Part shown: positions 42,671 through 52,200 of the stretch, piece after piece
How the letters are laid out: each line of letters starts with the position of its first letter
Position numbering within the stretch: the stretch's first letter is position 1
Assembly: GCA_905221605.1 (NCBI GenBank)
Contig: CAJNDS010002318.1
Span: 374,001-431,664 of the forward strand
From: Symbiodinium natans
Lineage: Eukaryota > Sar > Dinophyceae > Suessiales > Symbiodiniaceae
Length of the DNA: 57,664 nucleotides
Reading direction: 5' to 3'
Translations under genes and position numbers: made by a program
The notes under the pieces: model-generated
Databases searched by the model: none
What the model saw: only the letters and a program-made list of their open reading frames with translations
What the model was told of the DNA's origin: nothing

Positions 42671-45600
42671 ATGCCGAATCACAACTGCTACCTGGCCGTT
42701 TCGCTGGATGATGAGACCAAAGCATCGCTTGGGGAGGTCGGGCCCTGGACCCTAAGCCCCTTTAGGGTTTTGGGTTTTGGGTTTAGGGTTTAGGGTTTAG
42801 GGTTTGGGGTTTGGGGGTTTGGGGGTTCAGGGTTTAGGGGTTAGGGTCCCTGAAGCCGAAACGTTAGGTGGGGCGTTGGTCTAGTCTAGGCTCCGAGTCC
42901 CAGCCTTCCTGAGGCTCCTTACACGGGTAGCCCCTAAACCCTATACACCCCCAAACCCTCTAAACCCCCAAAGCCCCAAATTAAGCCTCTTGAACCCGAC
43001 CACGCGACACCCCAGCTCTTCGCAATAAAAGCGCTGGACCGTCCCAGCCTCAACTCCTTGGCCCTTCCGTACCCTCATAATTAAAAAAAACGCCAGGGGG
43101 TGGGGAGGTTGCCACCCTTGTTGAGCCCTGTGTCCTTCGCAGACCCTAACCCCTAAACCTCGATATACACCCCTAAACCCCTAAACCCTCAACCCTCAAC
43201 CCTCCACCCTCGACCCTCGACCCTCAACCCTCAACCCTCAACCCTCAACCCCAAACCCTAATCCCCAAACCCCAAACCCCAAACCCCAAACCCCAAACCC
43301 CAAATCCCAAACCCCAAACCCCAAACCCCAAACCCCAAACCCCAAACCCCAAACCCCAAACCCTAAACCTTCTGTGGGAAGCCCCAGGTGGCCGAGTCCT
43401 TGACGTCATCCCCGGCGCTCCTCAACCTTCCCGCAGACACCGGGTTCGATGCCGTGGAGCCGGAGGCAATGCACATGACGCGCCCTGTTGAAGTTAGGGG
43501 GGTTTAGGGTTTAGGGTTTAGGGTTTAGGGTTTAGGGCGCCTTGTTGAATTTTGAAGTTCTTTGGGGGGGGGGGGGGGGGGGGAGTGGGTTGAGGTGGTT
43601 TGGGGTTGTTTAGGGTTCCAGCACTTTTGGAATTTAGGGGGAAGTTCCGGGGTTGAATTTCGAAGTTCTTGGGGTTGATTGTGGGGCTGACCTGGAGGTT
43701 CATGGGTGACTACAACTAGGGCGGTGTGTTTTAGAATGGCAATTATAACCCTAAACCCTAAACCCTAAACCCTAAACCCTAAACCCTAAACCCTAAACCC
43801 TAAACCCTAAACCCTAAACCCTAAAGCCTAAACCCTAAACCCTAACCCCTACTTAAGGTACTTAAAATCCTACTGCTAACTACCCATGAACCTCCGGTTC
43901 TGCGGCTCTTCAAAGTCGTGGTGCGACTGTTTCTTGGGTTGGGCGCTCTAGATGTGGGGGGCCGTCTAGCGGTTCAGAGAGCATGAGCGTGTCCCCCAGG
44001 CGTTAGACTCTATGACAAAGATCCAGGCGGCCTATGGGATATTACTAGGACCGACCTTGTGTTGACAATGTCCTTTCGAGTGGAGGGGCTTCATGCTCCG
44101 CATAGCTTCAGCCTAATTATCTTAGTAGCTGAGTGAGTACACTTTACACTTTGGGGGATACTAGTGTACACTCTTTGGGGGCCTATGAACTCAGCAACTA
44201 AGCTATTCATGCTAAGGCTTTGTAGGTCGGCATCTTGTAGAGTTGGGCCTCGCCCAAGCGGCATAGGTCTGACCGGACCAGCCAAGGTTCCTCTTCTTCG
44301 GAGAGCATGCTCGCAGGCTGCCTGCTGCGGTATTGGAGGCATTGCACCAGAGGCTTTGCAGCGAACTGCTGGCGGAGGGCCTGACTGCTCCTATGGCCTT
44401 CCGCGGCTTCGAGGTCCTCATACTAAGGGACCCTAGACCCTAAACCCTAAACCCTATACCCTAAAACCCTAAACCCTAAACCCTAAGAGAGGTCTTCGGC
44501 AAGATGAACGTGATCGTTGCCACCTTTGACGCTCCCAAGGCCATGCTCGACCTGCGCGAGAGGGTCCTCCAAGCTTGCTTTCAGGACCGTTTAGGGTTTA
44601 GGGTTTAGGGTTTCGGGTTTAGGGTTTAGGGTTTAGGGTTTAGGGTCACTTAAGGGCCTTGGATGTTTTTTTGGATATTTTCCTTTCTGGGGCCTTATTA
44701 TGCGGGACCCCGCATGAAAAACACCTGCATGTTTCAATGGGGTTTAGAAAGGCCAACCCAGATTAGGATCCCTCTTGCAATGTAAGGGTCTGTCCTTTAA
44801 TGAAGGGAGCCAGGGCTTTTTGGGGAACTTGCGCCCGGTTGTCCAAACACCCCGCGCCCCAATTAAGGAGAAGCTCGAACCAAAGTCCCGAAACCTAAGA
44901 TGTCCCAGACCCCAGCCCAAGCCTTAGGTAAACTCAGAACTGAAAGCTCAACCCTGAACCTCTGAGCCCTAAACCTAAATCCCTGAACCCCAGGCTCCCC
45001 CTTAGCCTGTTTGAGGACTTTGGCTTTCCAGACACGCTCCACAAGCTGCTCAAAGAGCAGGTCGTTTCTAGACCGCCTATACGGTTGTAGGGTTTAGGGT
45101 TTAGAGTTAGGGTTTAGGAGTTTAGGGTTTAGGGTTTAGGGTCTAGGGTGTAGGGTTAGGGTTGAGGGTCGAGGGTTTAGGGTTGAGGGTTTAGGGCTGG
45201 TTCCTTGTACTGCCGCTACACACCCCACAGCAGCTTATTTTCTATGAAGCCGAAGCCCCAAAGCCCTACACCCTATAAAACCGAAGCCCCACACCCCTAA
45301 TCCGGATTCGAGTTTAAAGCTTGAAGTTTTGGGTTCAAAGTTTACGGTTTAGAGTTTAGGGTTTAGAGTTTAGGGTTTTGGGGTTTAAGGTTTCCCTAAA
45401 CCCTAAACCCTAAACCCGAAACCCGAAACCCTAAACCCTAAACCCGAAACCCGAAACCCGAAACCCTAAACCCTAAACCCTAAACCCTAAACCCTAAACC
45501 CGAAACCCTAAACCCTAAACCCGAACCGTGAACCTTGGGTCCTTCGGATCGCCGCCCAGGTTTGGATACCGCACGTCACGCTCGGGAAGATCCGGGCCAC

Positions 45601-46807
45601 CCGAGCGCAGCTGGGCGCCCTGAGCACGAAAAGGCCAGGATTTAGGGTTTAGGGTTTAGGGTTTAGGGTTTAGGGTTTAGGGTTTAGGGTTTAGGGTTTA
45701 GGGTTTAGGGTTTAGGGTTTAGGGTTTAGGGTTTAGGGTTTAGGGAAACCTTAAACCCTAAAACCCCTCAAACTGCCAAAAGGTTTGAAGGGTTCAGGGT
45801 TCTAGTAGGGTTGTTCTAGGGTTCTAGGGTTGTTCTAGGGTTGTTCTAGGGTTGAAGTCTAGTGTAGGGTGTGGGCGGGTTGCAGGCCTGGGGTTGAAGG
45901 CTTGAGGCTTGGGGAGAAGGGTCGAAGTCCCGAACCCTGAGCCCCTGGGGCCCCTGAGCCCTGGGGCCCCTGTAGCTTGAAGCTATTCCAAGGTTTAGGG
46001 TTTAGGGCTATAGGGTTTAGGGTTTAGGGTTTAGGGCTATAGGCTATAGGGTTTAGGGTTTAGGGTTTAGGGTTTAGGGTTTAGGGTTTAGGGTTTAGGG
46101 TTTAGGGTTTAGGAGTTAAAAACGAAACTCCTCGACGAAACTCCTGGAAACTCGAAACTTTCCCGGAGCCTGAACCCAGAATATTCTAAGCAAACCTTCA
46201 ACCCTGTACCCCTAAACAACGAAACTCCCCAGACATGAACCCTTAATGACTTCAGTTCATTTTCAATAGTTCCTTTCTTTCTTGTATTAATGTAGTTTTT
46301 CGGGCTAACCCTAAACCCTAAACCCTAAACCTTAAACCCTAAACCCTAGACCCTAAAACCTAAACCCTAAACCCTAAGCCCTAAGCCCTAAGACCTGAAC
46401 CCTAAACCCTAAACCCTAAGCCCTAAACCCTAAACCCTAAACCCTAACCCCCAGAACCCTAAACCCAAGCGCACGCACCTTCCAGAAGGCTGCGCGCCTC
46501 CCTCGCGACTGCGCAGCCTAAGGCCGGCTTGGTGCGGGCAGTTCTCATGCAAAGTTATGGCCAAAAGTCAACTCAAAACCCAAAGCCCTAAATAAACCCA
46601 AAACCCCAAAAACCTACAACCTAAACCCGAAACCCTTGCCCTGAACCCGAAACCCTGAACCCTCAACCCTAAACCCTAGCCCTAAACCCGAAACCCTGAA
46701 CCCTAAATCTCTGCAAGGGACTGACACTGCTTGGAGAGCGGCCACTGAGGGTGCGGCTGGATTGGGATGCGGCTCTTGAGTTTGCCCCGCCGTCGCCCAC
46801 GGAGTAA
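42671..46807 (+). CDS. 2H phosphoesterase-like protein (LigT/AKAP7-type fold)
   Basis: Exons: 42671-42736, 43388-43479, 44317-44413, 44492-44584, 45016-45060, 45560-45616 or later, 46718-46807; a further exon near 46520 is possible. The first five joins keep phase. Exon 1 starts at ATG and reads NCYLAVSLDDETKASLGE, like the first strand and helix of LigT-type proteins. The first catalytic motif HMTL (about residues 51-54) is created across the 43479/44317 join; the second, PHVTLGKI (H about 136), is in exon 6. Two HxT motifs some 85 residues apart define the 2H family, which acts on RNA 2'-5' or cyclic phosphates. Exon 4 supplies the expected middle strand (VFGKMNVIVATF). The last exon reads LLGERPLRVRLDWDAALEF and ends in TAA. 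Donors are GT, GC, GT, GA and GT. The segment after HMTL is shorter than usual, and the 45.6-46.7 kb join is unresolved. Substrate unknown. Confidence 0.75.
43140..43370. repeat. CCCTCAA then CCCCAAA array
   Basis: Blocks of CCCTCAA/CCCTCGA then about 17 CCCCAAA units, at the 3' end of the intron before the exon at 43388. Confidence 0.95.
43691..43897. mobile_element. family D inverted-repeat element, copy 2, with internal CCCTAAA array
   Basis: Starts CCTGGAGGTTCATGGGTGAC and ends AACTACCCATGAACCTCCGG. The centre (43748-43845) is about 14 CCCTAAA units. It lies in the 2H gene intron 43480-44316. Confidence 0.8.
45395..45745. repeat. CCCTAAA and TTTAGGG arrays flanking the PHVTL exon
   Basis: CCCTAAA/CCCGAAA units at 45395-45525 lie just before the exon at 45560, and about 14 TTTAGGG units at 45640-45745 lie just after it. 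The standard exon setting in this window. Confidence 0.95.
45990..46115. repeat. TTTAGGG array
   Basis: About 16 units with GGGCTATA interruptions; CCCTAAA units follow at 46305-46450 in the opposite orientation. Confidence 0.95.
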
Positions 46808-46965
46808 CTGCCCGGTTTAGGGTTTAGGGTTTAGGGTTTAGGGTTTAGGGTTTGGGGTTTAGGGGCCTGCTTCGCAGGGGTTTCAAGCACGGTGATAGGC
46901 CCCGCCATAGAGTGAGAGTCTCCCAAAGACACTGCCCTCTCTGCTGAGAATCTGTGATTTTTGTG

Positions 46966-49252
46966 ATGTCCCTGTGCCACCATTTCTGCATGGGAGCCTT
47001 AGCCGACAAGTTTCTGGCTTGGACCAAAGCCGGCTGTCAGCTGTCACTGCGACCAGTTGGATGCAACTTTGTACAGTGTACAGTGTCTTGAGGGGTATAA
47101 GGAGGGACCCCTTATAAAATCCCCCATATTCCTAAGTAGCCCTTGAATAACCCCAAATTAGCCCCTAAGGCCCCTTATAAGGGTCCCTCCTTTCGTCCCT
47201 TGCGTGTCCGATTTTGACACCGGCAGGGCCCCAAAACAGGACACTGACCGAGCCTGCGCAGCACCGAGGGATCAGGGGCGGGTTTGTGAAACCCCAGAAC
47301 CCCTTTATAAGTCCGATCAACCCTATGAGCCCTCTAAGCCTCATAAGCCCTGTAACCTCTAAACCCCAAACCCAAACCCTAAACCTTCAACCCTAAAAAT
47401 TAAAAGCCCTATAAGCCCTCTGAGCCCTATAAACCCGATAAACCCGAAAAGCCCTACAAGCCCTATAAACCCGAAACCCTATATATAAACCCTAGGCTCT
47501 CAAAGCAGGTCCACCCTAGAATCCGTGCTCGCTTGTTGTGTTGGGTAAGAAGGGTTCTTCGGGTTTAGGGTTTAGGGTTTAGGGCTTAGGGTTTAGGGTC
47601 TGGGGCGTGCTTGGGTCCTGGGCCCTTTTTAAAGGATCCTCGACGGAATATTAAGGGGAACCTCTTAGGGGTACATCCTTAGGGGCATGAGTCTTAGTCC
47701 TATGAATCCAAGAACAGGGGCCCGGCCACTCTAAACCCTAAAGCCTGAACCCTAAACCCTGAACCCCAGACCCTGAACCCTAAACCCGTGCAGGAGTTCC
47801 TTCGCCGCCAAGCGGCCCTTCCCTACGACTTTCCGCCGCTGGGGCAGCATCGCAGACGCCCAGTCAGTTTAAGTTGAGCATCATTGTGGTCTGGCCCTGA
47901 ATCCCAACCCCTAAACCCTAAACCCTTAACCCTTAGCTCCCAACCCCTAAGCCCCAAAACCCTATGCAGGCATACAAGGTACCAAGGGCCCATAGAAGGA
48001 CTCTGCTAGGTGTATAATAGGGGACACTAGGATGCCCAGTAGTACCCTTATTCCCTTTTTGGGGGGTTTAGGTTCCCTTATAAACCACTTTAAAGCAAAA
48101 AAGGCACCCTTTTTATCCTAGGCTACTGGGCAGCCTAGGACAACTAGCCATATGAAACTGTCCCAGATTGGCCTGTCGGGGGTGCCTGGAGGGATTGAGG
48201 AGTTTAGAGGCCCTGCTTAGGGACTCAGATATTTTGGGATTAGGGACTTCGGGTTTTGGGAATTCGGGATTTAGGGTTTAGGGTTTAGGGGTTTAGGGAA
48301 TTTAGGGATTTAGGGAATTTAGGGAATTTAGGGAATTTAGGGAATTTAGGAAATTTAGGGAATTTAGGGAATTTAGGGATTTCGGGATTTCGGGATTTCG
48401 GGATTTCGGGATTTCGGGTTCCCCTCTCAAACCCAAGCCTTCCCCCAACGAAGCGTCCGAGAGCCGAGGCCCGGCACCGAGGCTGTCCAGCTGAGCGCCT
48501 TTCAGGCCCGGCCGAACCATTTCCTCTGGGTTTAGGTTTAGGGTTTAGGGTTCTCGCAGCTCTTCAATTCTTCAAACCTAAGCAAAGAAGTCTCCTTTGC
48601 AGGACCGCAGAGCGGAGATCGTGGAGTTGTCCAGCCAGGCCTGGAAAGCGCGCGGGCAAGGGGGTTTACATCCCAAACACCCTAAATCCTAGCCTCAAAT
48701 GGGCACTTCCGAAAAGAAGGGAACCCTTTTGGGGGTTTCATAATCAGGACTAGAATATTTTAGGGTGTATTAAGGGTACCCCTCTTTTTTTGGAATACCC
48801 AAACCCCCAAGCCCCCTAAGCCCCCTAACTAACCCTAGAACAAGTCCTATACAAACCCTATCTCTACATCTCGAGTAGCCCAAAAACTTCCATTAGAAAA
48901 CGCTGCAACTCGACCTTGAACCCTAAACAACAGCCGATAAGAAGGCCCTATGCAAAACCTCATAGAACCCTAAACCCTGAACCCCCCCAGTAAAGCCCTA
49001 GAGTTATATCAGAGTATGTAGTGTATGTATAAATACATACATACATACATCCATACATCCATACATCCATACATCCATACATCCATACATCCATACATCC
49101 ATACATGCATACATACATACATACATACATACATACATACATACATACATACATACATACATACATACATACATACATACATACATACATACATGCATGC
49201 ACACACACATACATATATGCATGCATACATACACACACATACATACATACAC

Positions 49253-49284
<32 letters not shown>

Positions 49285-52200
49285 TGTATATACATACATG
49301 TATATATACATATACACATACACACACACACACATATTTTGAATCTAAGCCTTGCAAAGCCACAAGCTCAACATGCTCCAGGTCCGCCCCCTTGCCAGCG
49401 CTCGAGTCCTGCGGCTCCTGGACAGCTGGCTCCAGGCTGGCGCTTCGGGCGCTAGGGTATTTCGGTTATGTAGGGTTTAGGGTTTAGGGTTCGGGGTTTA
49501 GGGTTTAGGGTATTTGGGGTATTTTAGGGTATTTCGGGCATTTAGGGTGTTCAGGGTTTTTTCGTTTTTTTTGGGGGTGTTTAGGGTATTCAGGGTTTTA
49601 TGGGTTTGGGGTTCTGGGGTATTTAGGGTTTAGGGTTTTAGGGCTCGAGGGTATTTAGGGTTTAGGGTATTTGGGGTTCTAGTGAATGTAGGGTTTTAGG
49701 GTATCTAGAGTTCTAGGGTATGTAGGGTTTAGGATTTTAGGATTTTGGGGGTTTTGGGGTTTTAGGGTTTAGGGTTCGTATCAGGCCGGGCTCAGGGGCT
49801 GAGGCGTTAGAGGGCGGCTGCTGGGCTCTGGGGCTTCAGGGCTTTAGGGTACCTGAGGGGTTTAGGGTTTAGGGTTTAGGGTTTAGGGTTTAGGGTTTAG
49901 GGTTTAGGGTTTAGGGTTTAGGGTTTAGGGTTTAGGGTTTAGGGTTTAGGGTTTAGGGTTTAGGGTTTAGGGTTTAGGTGGCTTTGTAATCTTTCTAGTT
50001 TGGGATCTCTGGCTGCCCGAAGCCCTACCCCATCTCAACACCTTACACTCGACCCTAAACCCCGAAGCCCCGAACCCCAAACCGCGCAAGGAAGTCGCAA
50101 GGGAGGGCACCAGCCCAAAAGAAAAGAGCCCCAGAAACCGCAAAGCGCCCACTTTAAAGCCTTGAAGGCCCTAAACCCCAAACTCCAAACCCTAAACCCT
50201 AAAACCCTAAACCCTAAACCCTAACCCCCTACACCCCTACACCCCTACACCCCTACACCCCTAAACCCCTAAACCCCCCTAAACCCCTAAACCCCCCTAA
50301 ACCCCCCTAAACCCCTAAACCCGGAAACCCGGAAACCCCTAAACCCCTAAACCCCTAAACCCCTAAACCCCTAAACCCCTAAACCCCTAACCCCTAAACC
50401 CCTAAACCCCTAAACCCCTAAACCCCTAAACCCCTAAACCCCTAAACCCCTAAACCCCTAAACCCCTAAACCCCTAAACCCCTAAACCCCTAAACCCCTA
50501 AACCCCTAATCCCCCAAAGCTCTAAAGCCCAATCCTCTAGGCCAAGCAGCTTGGCGGCTCGCAGGCGAGGGGGCTCCCTTCCCCGCCTGTGCCGTAGGGG
50601 TTTATAGCCAATACTAGTAACAAGAGGAAAGTAGCTATGGCTAGGAAAAAAGGTGTTTGTGTGTATATTTATATATGATAATATATCTATATATATATAT
50701 ATATGATAATATATCTATATATATATACATATATATATATACATATACATATATATACATATATCTATATCATACTATTCTCTGTTTAGGGTTAAGGGCT
50801 TGCAAGGCTTAGGTCCTAGGGCTTGGGGCGGAGAGAGCCGCAGGGATGCTCTGGGGCGCTTGCGTTGCTTGATTTTCAGGGTTTGGGGTTTGGGGTTTGG
50901 GGTTTAGGGTTTAGGGTTTGGGGTTTGGGGTTTAGGGTTTAGGGTTTGGGGTTTAGGGTTTAGGGTTTACGGTTGTGCTCGGTCTTTCCGGTTTAGACAC
51001 TTTAAGGAGTTTCTGCAGGGGCTGAGAGGTCTCGGGCTTGGGATTGATATGGCCTAACTCACCCCCACGATAGACTCCAAACTCTAATTTCCTGAAACTG
51101 GCAGGTAGAAAGGTGCTACTACCAGCACCTGACCCGCGAGCAGCTCTTCGCGCGGCTGCTGCAGAAGAGGCCGATCTCCTTCTGGGGCAATGGGGATCGC
51201 TACATCCTGCCTACGACGCGGCAGTCGCGCTGCTTGCAGTCCGACCAGTGGGGTGGCTTCGAAGATATCGGAACCTGTAGGGAGACTGCCCCCCTCCTTC
51301 TGTCCCTAGGCAGGCCGGCGGGACATTTTTATGTTTTTCCTAATTGGGTTAAAGAGGATCATATCCAGGAACCCTAAACCCGAAACCCGATATACCTTAA
51401 ACCTAAACCCTAAACCCTAAACCCCTAAACCCCTAAACCCTAAACCCTAAACCCTAAACCCTAAACCCTAAACCCTAAACCCTAAACCCTAAACCCTAAA
51501 CCCTAAACCCCAAACCCCAAACCCCAAACCCCAAACCCTTTCAGAGGGTTTTAAAGGGCCATCCGAGGTCCGAGTACCTCTCGTACGACGAGATGCAGAT
51601 CTCCGCCTTGATCTCGGTGGCTGTGCCTGGGGCCTTTGGGAGGTTTAGGGTTTAGGGTTTAGGGTTTCGGGTTTCGGGTTTAGGGTTTAGGGTTTAGGGT
51701 TTGGGCTTTAGGGTTTAGGGTTTAGGGTTTAGGCTTAAGGCTTAATTAAGGCTTCAGGCTTTAGGGTTTAGGGTTCGGGGTTTCGGGTTTAGGGCGTAGG
51801 TGAATTTCTGAGCCCTCAGCTAGGCTACCCCAGCGGAGGATCAGGTTTAGGAAACGTACTTCAGAGGCTTTCAAGGTCCTAACCCTAAACCCTCAACCCT
51901 GAACCCTACTTTCTATCCCCTAAACCCTAAACCCTAAACCCTACTTTCTAAACCCTAAACCCTGAACCCTAAACCTCAGACCCTAAACCCTAAATCCTGC
52001 ATCCCAAACCAAGGTACCAACTCTTTTCATCAACCGCGGTGGCAGAGACTCCCTCTGTCGGCCAGGCCATCCTGGCACGTTCGAGGCCTTCTCCTGCACA
52101 AATCCGCGTAGGTTTTTTAGGGTTTAGGATTTCGGGTTTAGGTTAAGGGTTTAGGGTGTGGGGTTTAGGGTTTAGGGTTTTGGGTTTTGGGTTTTAGGGT

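Noticed and set aside
42671-42736. NCYLAVSLDDETKASL as a C-terminal MSH2 exon
   Set aside because: It begins with ATG, fits the N-terminus of 2H phosphoesterases, and joins in phase to exons carrying both HxT motifs.
49004-49487. YVCM / YIHT repeat proteins on both strands
   Set aside because: Translations of the CATA microsatellite.
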